This document shows positions 1 through 8,206 of a stretch of 64,000 bases of DNA, piece by piece; within the stretch, counting starts at the first letter, position 1; every line of letters begins with the position of its first letter. The position numbers and the translations under genes were made by a program. The notes beneath the pieces are model-generated. The model had not been told where the DNA came from. It did no database searches and was given only the letters and a program-made list of their open reading frames with translations. Source of the DNA: Serratia surfactantfaciens (GTDB lineage: Bacteria > Pseudomonadota > Gammaproteobacteria > Enterobacterales > Enterobacteriaceae); the NCBI RefSeq assembly GCF_001642805.2, contig NZ_CP016948.1:310001-374000 (forward strand), given 5' to 3'.

Positions 1-517
1 TGGCGCTCAGGCGGGTCAATTGCTCGGCGTCGATGATCTGGTTGAGGCGCGCTATCGACGGCGCGTGCTTGTCCCAGGCGGTGACGTCGAAGCCTTTCAG
101 ATTGAGATAGAGCGAGTTGCGCCCGCCGCCGCAGCCCAGATCCAGCGCCTTGCCCGGCGCGATGCGTGCCGCCGCCTCGATCACTTCGGAATGGGTGCGC
201 GTCAGTTGGTATTTCTTGTGGTAGTACTCTTCCGGCGAGCAGTAAAACGCCAGCCGACAGGTCATGTCGTCTGAGAAGGAAACGATGCGATGCCACTGCT
301 GCGGTTCGATAAACGGCGGCTGGCTTTCGGGGCTGAACTGCCAGGTCTCGGTGGTGGCGCCATCCTCGGTCATCATGGCGAACGTCAGGCTGCCGCTCAG
401 CACGGTGAGTTTCGCCCAGGTGCCGCTCTGGGTGTTGTGGCGCTGGCGAAAGGCTTCCGGCAGCGTGTCGCTGTTCCATTCCGGCAGGGTTTTATAGCAA
501 AGCAGCTGCTGCTCCAT
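1..517 (-). CDS. tehB: TehB-type SAM-dependent methyltransferase (3' part cut by window edge)
   Basis: About 172 N-terminal residues are visible; the rest lies beyond the left edge. Residues ~10-90 read as a DUF1971 (YeaR/TehB N-terminal) cupin-like domain. A class I methyltransferase fold then begins, with motif [10 protein letters not shown] near residue 125. Long TehB proteins of ~286 aa have this layout, whereas E. coli TehB lacks the N-terminal domain. TehB methylates tellurite using S-adenosylmethionine in the cytoplasm; the physiological substrate is unsettled. The ATG at 517 has a good GAGGAG ribosome site. The gene is divergent from the YaiW-like gene, and an NsrR-like palindrome lies just upstream, which suggests control by nitric oxide. 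Confidence 0.85.
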   Translation of the reverse strand, partial: MEQQLLCYKTLPEWNSDTLPEAFRQRHNTQSGTWAKLTVLSGSLTFAMMTEDGATTETWQFSPESQPPFIEPQQWHRIVSFSDDMTCRLAFYCSPEEYYHKKYQLTRTHSEVIEAAARIAPGKALDLGCGGGRNSLYLNLKGFDVTAWDKHAPSIARLNQIIDAEQLTRLSA

Positions 518-555
518 AGGGGGGCTCCTCTGGCTGGGCGAGCAAAGTGATTTAT

Positions 556-578
556 ATGATGCATATAAAATACATCTT
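556..578. promoter_or_regulatory. Predicted NsrR-binding palindrome upstream of tehB
   Basis: The 11-1-11 palindrome has left arm ATGATGCATAT, centre A and right arm AAATACATCTT. Against the symmetric NsrR consensus (AANATGCATTT-N-AAATGCATNTT) I count three mismatches. It sits 39 bp upstream of the tehB-like start and overlaps AT-rich sequence that could hold its -10 and -35. The functional call is inference from the motif and from YeaR, a DUF1971 protein in known NsrR regulons. Confidence 0.55.
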
Positions 579-696
579 TATCGGTCGTTTGAACATAGCG
601 GCCTGACGGAAAGACGCGACGAGATCTTTATACTGGATTGTGCGCGGCGGCTGGGCTAATTTCAGTGCTGTTGATGTCATTACGTTCAGGGAAAAG

Positions 697-1803
697 ATGC
701 CGATACGCCGTTTATGCCACCCGATGCCCTTCCGTTTGCTGAGCCTGGCCGCGCTGCTGGCGCTGGCGGGCTGCACCAGTAAAACCACCACCACGGCGCC
801 GGCGGCGCGCCCTGCCGACGTCAAAGCTCAACTGATGAAACTGATCCCGGCCAACGCCGGCGACCGTCAGGGCTGGGCCACCGATATCGCCGCCGCCTTC
901 GCCGCGCAGGACATCGAACCGAGTAATGAAAACCTGTGCTCAGTGTTGGCGGTGACCGAACAGGAATCGACGTTCCAGGCCAACCCGCAGGTGCCGGGGC
1001 TGCCGAAGATCGCCTGGAAGGAGATCGACCGCCGCGCCGATCAGATGCACATCCCGAACTTTTTGGTGCATACCGCGTTGAAGATCTCGTCGTCGAACGG
1101 CCAGAGTTACAGCGAGCGGTTGGATAAGGTGCGCACCGAGAAGGATCTGAGCGATATTTTCGATGACATGATTGACCGCGTGCCGATGGGGCAGAAGCTG
1201 TTTGGCCATTTGAACCCGGTGCATACCGGCGGCCCGATGCAGGTGAGCGTCGCCTTCGCCGAGGCGCACGCCAAAGGATACCCTTATCCGGTAGACGGCT
1301 CTATTCGCCGCGAAGTCTTCAGCCGGCGCGGCGGCATGTATTTCGGCATTATGCATTTGCTGGGATATCCGGCCGATTACAGCCGGCCGATTTATCGCTT
1401 CGCCGACTTCAACGCCGGGTGGTACGCCAGCCGCAACGCGGCGTTCCAAAATGCGGTCAGCCGGGCGAGCGCCATTCCGCTGGCGCTGGACGGCGATCTG
1501 ATCGACTTCGGCAGCGACAAGCCCGGTGCCACCGAATTGGCAGTGCGCACGCTCGGCAAGCGTCTTAACATGAGCGACAGCGCCATTCGCCGGGCGTTGG
1601 AGAAAGGCGATACCGCCGGCTTCGCCGACACCGACCTGTATAAGAAAGTCTATGCGTTGGCGGGCGGCAAACTGCCGCGCGAGATGCTGCCGGGCATCCA
1701 GCTGGAAAGCCCGAAAATCACCCGCAAGCTGACCACCGCCTGGTTCGCCAAGCGGGTGGACGAACGTCGCCAGCGCTGCATGGCGCGCGCCGGCGGCGGG
1801 TAA
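697..1803 (+). CDS. yaiW: DUF1615 outer-membrane lipoprotein, YaiW-like
   Basis: This is a 368-residue lipoprotein. The signal peptide ends in lipobox LALAGC, so the acylated Cys is residue 26 from this start. The body contains a lysozyme-like stretch (VTEQESTFQANP) followed by the DUF1615 pattern. E. coli YaiW, the named member, is a surface-exposed lipoprotein linked to uptake of proline-rich peptides; its molecular function is not settled. I chose ATG 697 because AGGGA lies 7-8 nt upstream. ATG 724 would also leave a valid lipoprotein signal but lacks a ribosome site. In E. coli yaiW lies beside sbmA, but here it stands alone, divergent from tehB. Confidence 0.75.
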   Translation: MPIRRLCHPMPFRLLSLAALLALAGCTSKTTTTAPAARPADVKAQLMKLIPANAGDRQGWATDIAAAFAAQDIEPSNENLCSVLAVTEQESTFQANPQVPGLPKIAWKEIDRRADQMHIPNFLVHTALKISSSNGQSYSERLDKVRTEKDLSDIFDDMIDRVPMGQKLFGHLNPVHTGGPMQVSVAFAEAHAKGYPYPVDGSIRREVFSRRGGMYFGIMHLLGYPADYSRPIYRFADFNAGWYASRNAAFQNAVSRASAIPLALDGDLIDFGSDKPGATELAVRTLGKRLNMSDSAIRRALEKGDTAGFADTDLYKKVYALAGGKLPREMLPGIQLESPKITRKLTTAWFAKRVDERRQRCMARAGGG

Positions 1804-1814
1804 CGGCTGCGCCG

Positions 1815-2657
1815 TCAGAGCGAGTGAATAAAGTCGATCGCGGCTTGCGCCACCGCCTGTGGCGCATCCTCCATCAGAAAATGCCCGGCCTGGGGAAACA
1901 CCTGCAACCTGGCACCGGGAATATCGCTTTGCAACCGATGAGCGTAGCTGAGCGGTTGCCACTCGTCGTCGGCTCCCCACAGGATCTGCACCGGCAGGTG
2001 CAGCGCCGGCAAGCACTCGGAAAAATCGGCGGTATAACGGGCATCGTAGTGGGCGATCTGATGCCGGTAAAACGCCGGTTGGCCGATGACGCCGACGATC
2101 GGCGTCAGATAGTGGCGTAGCAGTTCGCCCTCCATCAGCGTTTTGTCGAACACCGCCATTTTCAATTGCCGCGTCATCGCCTGTTCATGCTGTTCCGGCG
2201 CCATGACTGCATAGTGTTGATAATGGTCGCGCATGTCGCGCCAGGACGGCGAAGGCCAGGAATCGTAACTGCAGATGTCCGCGATGGTCAGCGAGCGAAA
2301 ACGCGCGGCATGGCTGAAGGCCGCACGCAGCGACAGCGCGCCGCCGATGTCATGACCGAAGATGTGCGCCGTTTCCAGCTCCCAGTCATCCAGCAATGCG
2401 ATCAGCAGTTCCGCCTGCGCGGCGATGGAGGTATCCGCCGTCAGCGGCCGCTCCGAGGCGCCGAACCCCAGCAGATCGTAGAGATGAACCCGAAATCCCG
2501 CCGCAATCAACGACGGCAGCAGGTGCCGCCAGACGATCGCGTGCGCTGGGGTGCCATGCACTAGCACCAGCGGTTCCCCCGCGCCGTGGACGCCGGCGGC
2601 GATGCGATGGCCGTTGATGATCCGGTGTTGGTTAAGCAGATTGGGAAAAGCATTCAT
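1815..2657 (-). CDS. Alpha/beta-fold hydrolase with Asp in the nucleophile elbow
   Basis: This 280-residue single-domain alpha/beta hydrolase has oxyanion-region HGTP at 34-37 and a nucleophile elbow GHDIGG at 101-106. The likely acid is D230 or D231 and the likely catalytic His is H259 (QAGHF). The elbow carries Asp103 where esterases have Ser. That is the arrangement of haloalkane dehalogenases and epoxide hydrolases, so hydrolysis through an alkyl-enzyme ester is more likely than esterase activity. The substrate cannot be named from sequence. A LysR gene starts 105 bp away on the other strand and probably controls it. There is no signal peptide, so the protein is cytoplasmic. Confidence 0.8.
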   Translation of the reverse strand: MNAFPNLLNQHRIINGHRIAAGVHGAGEPLVLVHGTPAHAIVWRHLLPSLIAAGFRVHLYDLLGFGASERPLTADTSIAAQAELLIALLDDWELETAHIFGHDIGGALSLRAAFSHAARFRSLTIADICSYDSWPSPSWRDMRDHYQHYAVMAPEQHEQAMTRQLKMAVFDKTLMEGELLRHYLTPIVGVIGQPAFYRHQIAHYDARYTADFSECLPALHLPVQILWGADDEWQPLSYAHRLQSDIPGARLQVFPQAGHFLMEDAPQAVAQAAIDFIHSL

Positions 2658-2762
2658 GACGAATCTCCAGAGAAGGGATGTTTTTCTACCCTAACCGGCG
2701 CCTTTTCATGACGCCAATGACAAGTTATGGTGAGCTCATCCCAGTTTTGTCATGGTGGAAAC

Positions 2763-3635
2763 ATGAACCAGCGTTTGTCGATAGATGCCTTGCGTGCGCT
2801 ACTGTGCGTGATTGACACCGGCAGCATGACCCGAGCGGCGCAGCAGCTTAATCTCAGCCAGTCGGCGGTCAGTTGGAAAATCAAACGGCTGGAGGCGCAA
2901 CTGGGGCGCACATTGCTGGATCGCCAGGGGGCGGCATTGGCCGTCACCGCAGACGGTGAAGTGTTGGCCGAACACGGGCGGCGCATTTTGAGTGCGCACG
3001 ATCGGGCGCTGGCGCATTTTGCGCCTTCAGCCCTGCAGGGCGCGGTGCGGCTCGGCGCCACGGAGCAGACGCCGTTGCCGCCGTTGGCAGCCCTGTTGGC
3101 GGCGTTCAGCGATCGGCACCCGCAGGTTGACGTGCAGTTGGTTATCGGCCAAAGCCAGTCGCTGCGCCGCGGATTGGCACAGGGAGAACTCGACCTGATC
3201 CTGCACCAGAGGTTTGACGGCCCGCATGATGAGGCCGAGACGTTGCTCGGTAGGGAACGTTTGCATTGGTGTTCGTCGCCTGGCTGGCACTATCGGCAGG
3301 GGGAATCCATCAAATTGGTGAGCTACGGACCGGACTGTTTTTATCGTAGCCTGGCGGAGCGGTTGCTGAGCACTGCTGGCATAGCCTGCAAAATAACTCT
3401 GGAATGCCCTTCAGTTACCGGGATGTTGACGGCGATTGCCGCCGGCATGGGGGTCGGCGTGCTCAATCAGCGATGCCTGGATCGGCGAGTGCGAATCGAT
3501 AGAACGCTGGAACGTTTGCTGCCGCTGCCGACGGTGGTGAATGCGCTGCGTATCGGGGAGGGGCCCCGGCGTTCGCTGGCGCAAACGCTGGGGAGCGAGA
3601 TCGCGGTGGCGTTGCAAACCGACACCGCTTCCTGA
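2763..3635 (+). CDS. LysR-family transcriptional regulator
   Basis: The 290-residue protein has an N-terminal winged helix-turn-helix (about residues 5-62, AAQQLNLSQSAVSWKIKRLE) and a LysR substrate-binding domain. The ATG at 2763 gives the typical LysR beginning (MNQRLSIDALRALL) and follows GGTGGA; an in-frame ATG at 2727 would add 12 atypical residues. LysR proteins usually control a divergent neighbour, so the alpha/beta hydrolase at 1815-2657 is the likely target. The inducer is unknown. The 3' end lies 19 bp from the convergent ipdC stop. Confidence 0.88.
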   Translation: MNQRLSIDALRALLCVIDTGSMTRAAQQLNLSQSAVSWKIKRLEAQLGRTLLDRQGAALAVTADGEVLAEHGRRILSAHDRALAHFAPSALQGAVRLGATEQTPLPPLAALLAAFSDRHPQVDVQLVIGQSQSLRRGLAQGELDLILHQRFDGPHDEAETLLGRERLHWCSSPGWHYRQGESIKLVSYGPDCFYRSLAERLLSTAGIACKITLECPSVTGMLTAIAAGMGVGVLNQRCLDRRVRIDRTLERLLPLPTVVNALRIGEGPRRSLAQTLGSEIAVALQTDTAS

Positions 3636-3654
3636 GAAGCGGCGCGGTAGCGCC

Positions 3655-5334
3655 TCAGGCACGGCGCCGTGGGTTGGTCAGGCCGAAGTTAAAGCTGTTG
3701 CAACGGTTGCAGAACTCTTTCATCACCGGCGGCGTGTCCATCATCGGCACTTTCACCTCGATAAACGCCAGCCGATCCTGCCGCGAGGCGTGTTCCAGCG
3801 CCATTTCCAGCTGTTGTGTGGTTTCCACCGCCACGCTGAACGGCTGCGCCTGGGTATTCAGCACCGCCGGCAGTTTGGCGTAGTCCCACGGGCTGATATC
3901 GTTGTAGGACGAGCTTTCGCCGAGGATATAGCGCTCGATGGTGTAGCCATCGTTGTTGATCAGAAAGATGATCGGCTTTTGATCGCAGCGCAGCAGGGTG
4001 GAGATTTCCTGGGCGGTGAGCTGGAAGGAGCCGTCGCCGATGAACAGCAGGTGTCGGCGCTCCGGGGCCGCCATCAGGGTGCCGAGCAGCGCCGGTAGGG
4101 TATAGCCGATCGAGCCCCAAATCGGTTGGTTGACCACCTTGACGCCGTCGGGCATGCGCATGCCGCCGATGGCGGCGCCCGAGGTGCCGTTTTCGACCAC
4201 CACCACGTCATCCGCCCGGATGAAACGTTGGATCCGTTGCCACAGATAGGCCTGGTCGATGGGGGCGTCGCTCGGCGTCGCCAGCTTGTCACGCGGATCG
4301 GCCAGCGGCGGCAGGCGTTGCGCCGGCGCATCTTCGCTCAGCTCCAGCAGCGCCTGCAGCAGATCCGCCGTCGATACCGCCGGGTAGGAGGTGTTGTCCA
4401 GTTTCATCGAGAACGGCTGAATGTCCACCTGAGCGGCGGCGGGAATTTGCTGCGAGAAATAACCGGTGGTGGAATCCACCAGACGCACGCCGAAGCTCAG
4501 CACGCAGTCTGAGTGGGCCATGCGGTCATACAGTTCGGGGCGCGACAGGTTGCCGCTGTAGCCGCCCATCCAACCGGCGGTGTTTTCCGGGATAATGCAT
4601 TTGGCGGTTGGCATATTGGTCAGGGGAATGGCAAAGCGGTGAGCGACATCGATAACCAACTTCTGTAGCCGATAACGATCCACCATTTGGTCGACCAACA
4701 TGATCGGGCGCTGCGCGCGTTTTATTTTGGTTAACAGCGCCATCGCCGCTAATTGCACATTGTATTTATCGCTGGCCGGCAACTGCGGTGCCTTCGCCGC
4801 TTCGGCGACTTCAATTTCGACATCGCAAATATCTGACGGCAGCTGTAAATACACCGGTTTCTTCTCTATCCAGGCGCGGGAAATAACGCGTGGGATTTCC
4901 TGCGCGGCATTTTCCGGCGTAATCAGAGCCTGAGCGACGGTGAATTGTTTAAAGCAGTTCATGACGTTGTCGAAATTGCCGTCGCCAAGGGTATGGTGTA
5001 AGAGCTGATGATTTTTCATCGCGTGCAGCGGCGGCGTGCCAGCGATGCAGATCACCGGCGAGGATTCGGCATAGGCCCCGGCAATGCCGGACAGCGCGGC
5101 CAGATCGCCGACGCCATAGGTGACGATCAGCGCGCCGGCGCCCTTCATCCGGGCGTAGCCGTCGGCGGCGTAGGAGGCGTTCAACTCATTGCAGTTGCCG
5201 ACAAACGCCAGCCGTTCATCGCTTTCCAGCAGCTCCAGCAGGCTGAGGTTATAGTCGCCGGGCACGCCGTAAATGCGATCGACGTCCAGGGCGTGCAGCT
5301 GTTGCAGAATGAATGACCCGATAGTTATTTTCAT
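3655..5334 (-). CDS. ipdC: Indolepyruvate/phenylpyruvate decarboxylase
   Basis: This 559-residue ThDP enzyme has the pyruvate-decarboxylase layout. Active-site residues seen are D27 (GVPGDYN), E50 (NCNELNASYAADG), and H113-H114 (LLHHTLGDG). The ThDP/Mg motif GDGS...INNDGY lies in the C-terminal domain. Length and motifs fit IpdC of enterobacteria (~550 aa), which converts indole-3-pyruvate to indole-3-acetaldehyde in the indole-acetic-acid route; some relatives prefer phenylpyruvate. It is a single gene with a long (675-bp) upstream region. A possible TyrR box lies at 5480-5497, fitting TyrR control of ipdC known in Enterobacter. Pyruvate decarboxylase itself is the main alternative. Confidence 0.85.
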   Translation of the reverse strand: MKITIGSFILQQLHALDVDRIYGVPGDYNLSLLELLESDERLAFVGNCNELNASYAADGYARMKGAGALIVTYGVGDLAALSGIAGAYAESSPVICIAGTPPLHAMKNHQLLHHTLGDGNFDNVMNCFKQFTVAQALITPENAAQEIPRVISRAWIEKKPVYLQLPSDICDVEIEVAEAAKAPQLPASDKYNVQLAAMALLTKIKRAQRPIMLVDQMVDRYRLQKLVIDVAHRFAIPLTNMPTAKCIIPENTAGWMGGYSGNLSRPELYDRMAHSDCVLSFGVRLVDSTTGYFSQQIPAAAQVDIQPFSMKLDNTSYPAVSTADLLQALLELSEDAPAQRLPPLADPRDKLATPSDAPIDQAYLWQRIQRFIRADDVVVVENGTSGAAIGGMRMPDGVKVVNQPIWGSIGYTLPALLGTLMAAPERRHLLFIGDGSFQLTAQEISTLLRCDQKPIIFLINNDGYTIERYILGESSSYNDISPWDYAKLPAVLNTQAQPFSVAVETTQQLEMALEHASRQDRLAFIEVKVPMMDTPPVMKEFCNRCNSFNFGLTNPRRRA

Positions 5335-6009
5335 TGATTGCTCCGGATTATTTATCTTTATTTTGTCAGGCGAAAATCAGCAAAAATAAATTGCTGGCGA
5401 TGTTGTGTCGTTAGCATTAACAGTTATTTAAAGTGGCGGCTTGTTCAAGATAGGGGGAGCAGGCGATGAATAGGCGGTTTGTATTCGGCGCTTTACGCGA
5501 TGGCTTTATGTATAAATAGTGTGGTTATTGTGTGTCAGGGCCGAGCGGTATTTTTCATTGACGGTATATCGGCGGAAAAATGGCGGCGTAGTGGCATTTG
5601 GCATGATGCAGGACGAATGATCCGGTACTTCTGACGCCGCGTAAAATCCCATTGGGCGCTGCAGCGTGTTTTGCCTGAGAAAGAAATGCATAACCTCACG
5701 CAAGGACGCATTTTGGTGATCCGCCGCACGCTTATTTCACGAAACCATTCCGTAACTATCCAAAAACAAAAATTTAACAATGAGGTTTTTTTATTCGGGC
5801 AGGGTTGTCAGTTTTGCTTTACGGATGCCGCAATGCGCGCGGCGTCGGGCCGGGGTAAAAATGTGCCGTCACGGGCGCTAATATAACGTGGCGGCCATCA
5901 CATTCCGTGCGAACTGATACGTAAACTTTTCTCTACGTGCGCGCAGATGGCGTATACCTACCAGAGAGGGCGGCGCCCCAGGGGCACTGACCGGCGGGGA
6001 GAAAGAGCG
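5335..6009. other. 675-bp intergenic region between ipdC and the USP gene
   Basis: No convincing gene was found; the ORFs here are short, lack ribosome sites and show no family likeness. The region is AT-rich toward ipdC (5335-5540) and GC-rich after about 5820. It must hold the divergent promoters of ipdC and the stress-protein gene. The only site I can point to is the TyrR-like box at 5480-5497. A small RNA cannot be excluded. Confidence 0.5.
5480..5497. promoter_or_regulatory. Possible TyrR box upstream of ipdC
   Basis: TGTATT-cggcgc-TTTACG matches TGTAAA-N6-TTTACA at 9 of 12 specified positions, including the essential G and C at the right spacing. It lies about 146 bp upstream of the ipdC start. 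TyrR control of ipdC is known in Enterobacter; applying it here is inference. Confidence 0.35.
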
Positions 6010-6438
6010 ATGAAAAGCTATCGACATATTCTGGTGCTGATTCATGATGAGCATGATGGGCTGCCATTGCTGCGTCAAACGGTGGCGATGGTGCGCGGGC
6101 TGCCTGTCGCCATCACCGTCGGCCACCTTAACGCCGACTACGCGGAGCTGGAATACGGCAGCGACGCGTTGGTCAAGGATCGTCAGGCGCAGGAAGTGAT
6201 CGCCGCCAAGGCGATGCTGAGCCGGCTGGTGAGCGCCGTCGATGCGCCGGTTGCGGTTAAAGAGATCGTCACCATTCGGCGCTTTAAGGACGTGAGCGAT
6301 TTTATTCGCCAGGCCGGTATCGATCTGGTGGTGGTCGGGCACCAAAACCGCCTGTTCGGTCTTTACTCCTCCTATTCCCTGGAGTTTGTGAACCGTCTCG
6401 ATGTCGATGTGCTGGTCAAGCACCTTGCTCGTGAGTAG
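6010..6438 (+). CDS. Universal stress protein (UspA family)
   Basis: The 142-residue single Usp domain opens with the beta-strand YRHILVLIHDEHDG and ends with IDLVVVGHQN...SLEFVNRLDVDVLV. The nucleotide-binding G-2X-G-9X-G-S/T motif is degenerate here (GHQNRLFGLYSSYS), so ATP binding is doubtful and a UspA/UspC-D-like non-ATP type is more likely. Start 6010 follows GGAGAAAG; the upstream in-frame ATG at 5947 gives a basic, unrelated leader. It is a monocistronic unit after a long untranslated region. Usp proteins are cytoplasmic and are typically induced by growth arrest; no specific operator was recognised. Confidence 0.8.
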   Translation: MKSYRHILVLIHDEHDGLPLLRQTVAMVRGLPVAITVGHLNADYAELEYGSDALVKDRQAQEVIAAKAMLSRLVSAVDAPVAVKEIVTIRRFKDVSDFIRQAGIDLVVVGHQNRLFGLYSSYSLEFVNRLDVDVLVKHLARE

Positions 6439-6645
6439 CGTGCGACAAAGCGGACTTTTCCCACGGTTTTGCCGCCCGAAAGGCGATAATATGCAGCTGC
6501 CGGTGCAAGCTGTTATAAACCAAAGTGAATTTTCCGGTGCTAAGCTTAACCAAAACACAACGGGCGTTGGATAAATTAGATACAGCTTGATCTTGCCTGG
6601 GCTATCGGTAAAAATCTGCGGCCGTATTTTTACAGGAGCTTTACG

Positions 6646-7236
6646 ATGTTTCTCAAACGGACTCTTTTGGCATGTTCTCTGGCGTTGATATTTCCTGCAC
6701 TGCCTTCTTACGCTGAGGTTAGTACAGAAAGTGGCAATACCGCGCAAGCTGAGAAACCGGGTCTATGGCAGCGTTTTACCCATAACGTGGCGGAGACCTG
6801 GAACAATTCGCCTAACCACGATCTCTATATCCCGGCCATCACCTGGCACAACCGTTGGACTTACGATGATGAACATATCGATAAGTACAACGAGCGCCCG
6901 TGGGGCGCCGGTTACGGCATCTCCCGCTACGACAGCGACGGTGACTGGCACGGCATCTACATCATGGCGTTCAAGGACTCCTTCAACAAATGGGAGCCGA
7001 TCGGCGGCTACGCCTACGAGAAGATCTGGCGCCCGCTGGACGACAAGGATTTCCGCCTGGGGCTGGGCTTCACCGCCAGCGTCACCGCACGCGATAACTG
7101 GAAATACATTCCTATCCCGGCGCCGCTGCCGTTGGCCTCTATCGGCTATCAGCGGCTGACGTTCCAGGCGACCTACATTCCCGGCACCTATAACAACGGT
7201 AACGTGTTCTTCGCCTGGCTGCGCTGGCAGTTCTAA
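6646..7236 (+). CDS. pagP: Lipid A palmitoyltransferase PagP
   Basis: PagP is an outer-membrane eight-stranded barrel that moves a palmitate from phospholipid to lipid A and lowers sensitivity to cationic peptides. The 196-residue precursor has a signal peptide (~1-23, ending SYA) and the family blocks ITWH, NERPWG, AFKDS, ITARDNW-like and [14 protein letters not shown]. The catalytic triad by alignment with E. coli (H33, D76, S77) is H68, D111, S112, with the same 43-residue spacing. GGAG precedes the ATG. In E. coli and Salmonella pagP is PhoP-activated; in the 200-bp upstream region I find only half-site-like TAAACC (near 6518), not a convincing PhoP box. Confidence 0.95.
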   Translation: MFLKRTLLACSLALIFPALPSYAEVSTESGNTAQAEKPGLWQRFTHNVAETWNNSPNHDLYIPAITWHNRWTYDDEHIDKYNERPWGAGYGISRYDSDGDWHGIYIMAFKDSFNKWEPIGGYAYEKIWRPLDDKDFRLGLGFTASVTARDNWKYIPIPAPLPLASIGYQRLTFQATYIPGTYNNGNVFFAWLRWQF

Positions 7237-7261
7237 ACTTCCTGGATTCCGAAAAACGGCG

Positions 7262-7300
7262 CGGCGGCGAGATAAAAGGAACTTGTCGCCGCCGGCGGCG
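7262..7300. other. Overlapping GC-rich hairpins between pagP and the DUF2501 gene
   Basis: CGGCGGCGA (7262-7270) pairs with TCGCCGCCG (7286-7294). The right arm is also half of a 14-bp perfect palindrome at 7287-7300, so two hairpins compete for the same bases. No U-run follows, so this is not a simple terminator. Confidence 0.45.
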
Positions 7301-7362
7301 TCGGAAAGGTATCCCGGCGCGCTGCGCCGATCGCATGCCGTTCTTACAGGAGTTTTACCACT

Positions 7363-7854
7363 ATGATCACCAAACATCCTTTACTGCTGGCTTTGGCGCT
7401 GTCCGCGACCCTGGCCAGCGGCGCCACCCAGGCCGCCGGTCTGATGGATTCTCTCAGCAGCGCGGCGGGCGAACTGAGCAAATCGGGCGGCGACAGCGGC
7501 GGCGGCGGCATGTCGCTCTCCTCGTTGACCGGCCTGCTGAACGGTGGCGACAAAGCGTTGAGCTCCAGCAGCATGACCAACGCCGCCGGCATCCTGCAGT
7601 ACTGCGTGAAAAACAACGTGCTGTCGGCTAACGGTGCCGAAGGGGTGAAAGATCAACTGCTCAGCAAGCTGGGCATCACCAGCACTGAAAACGCCAAGAG
7701 CCAGGATTATCAGCAGGGCCTGGGCGGCTTGCTGCAGACCGGGGAAGGCAAGAGCCTGGATCTGAACAGCCTGGGTACCTCGCAGATCACCGAGAAGGTG
7801 AAACAGAAAGCCTGCGATCTGGTGCTGAAACAGGGCAAATCCTTTATTTCATGA
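7363..7854 (+). CDS. Exported DUF2501 protein (YjjA type)
   Basis: The 163-residue protein has a clear signal peptide (LLLALALSATLASGATQA, cleavage near residue 25). A Gly/Ser-rich stretch follows (GGDSGGGGMSLSSL), then an alpha-helical DUF2501-like domain with two cysteines (QYCVKN and QKACDLV) that could form a periplasmic disulfide. The function of the family is unknown. CAGGAG precedes the ATG and a strong terminator follows at 7859-7892, so it is its own transcription unit or the end of one with pagP. Confidence 0.7.
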   Translation: MITKHPLLLALALSATLASGATQAAGLMDSLSSAAGELSKSGGDSGGGGMSLSSLTGLLNGGDKALSSSSMTNAAGILQYCVKNNVLSANGAEGVKDQLLSKLGITSTENAKSQDYQQGLGGLLQTGEGKSLDLNSLGTSQITEKVKQKACDLVLKQGKSFIS

Positions 7855-7858
7855 TCAG

Positions 7859-7892
7859 CGAATGGCGGAGCGCGCTCCGCCGTTCGTTTTTT
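7859..7892 (+). terminator. Rho-independent terminator after the DUF2501 gene
   Basis: The 18-bp palindrome GGCGGAGCGCGCTCCGCC (7864-7881), with flanking pairs extending the stem, is followed by six T at 7887-7892. Confidence 0.85.
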
Positions 7893-7907
7893 GCATAAGC
7901 TGGAAAA

Positions 7908-8171
7908 ATGAAAAAAACGTTGATGCTTTCCCTGCTGGCAGGGATGACGATGTTGCAGGGGTGTTCCGTGAAATCCAACGATGCGCCGCCACCGCCGCAG
8001 GTGAAACCGATCGGCATGGCGAACCCGGCTGACGTGTATTGCACCAAAATCGGCGGCAAGCTGAACGCCAAAGAGAACGCGGCGGGCCAGTATTCCACCT
8101 GCACTTTGCCGAATGGGCAGGAAATAGAAAGCTGGGAGCTGTTCCGGCGCGATCATCCGGTGAAAAAGTAA
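7908..8171 (+). CDS. Small DUF333 lipoprotein
   Basis: The 87-residue protein has a lipoprotein signal ending MLQGC (Cys19), a Pro-rich linker (APPPPQ), and a DUF333 module with the pattern NPADVYCTKIGGKLN...STCTLPNGQEIESWELFRRDH. The two conserved cysteines probably form a disulfide. DUF333 proteins are small periplasmic or outer-membrane lipoproteins sometimes annotated as putative haemolysins without proof. The gene is flanked by a terminator upstream and a shared convergent hairpin downstream, so it is monocistronic. Confidence 0.8.
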   Translation: MKKTLMLSLLAGMTMLQGCSVKSNDAPPPPQVKPIGMANPADVYCTKIGGKLNAKENAAGQYSTCTLPNGQEIESWELFRRDHPVKK

Positions 8172-8178
8172 CCCGCGC

Positions 8179-8203
8179 GGCGCCGGTTTTTCTGCCCGGC
8201 GCC
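8179..8203. terminator. Hairpin between convergent genes
   Basis: GGCGCCGG (8179-8186) pairs with CCGGCGCC (8196-8203) in the 35-bp gap between the DUF333 gene and the opposing 205-aa gene. The U-tract is weak on both strands. Confidence 0.55.
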
Positions 8204-8206
8204 CGA

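Noticed and set aside
5506..5886. Short open frames in the ipdC-USP gap
   Set aside because: They are under 90 aa, lack ribosome sites, and overlap one another on both strands with no recognisable products.
6500..6560. PhoP box before pagP
   Set aside because: Only TAAACC-type half-sites are present; the second hexamer at N5 spacing is missing.
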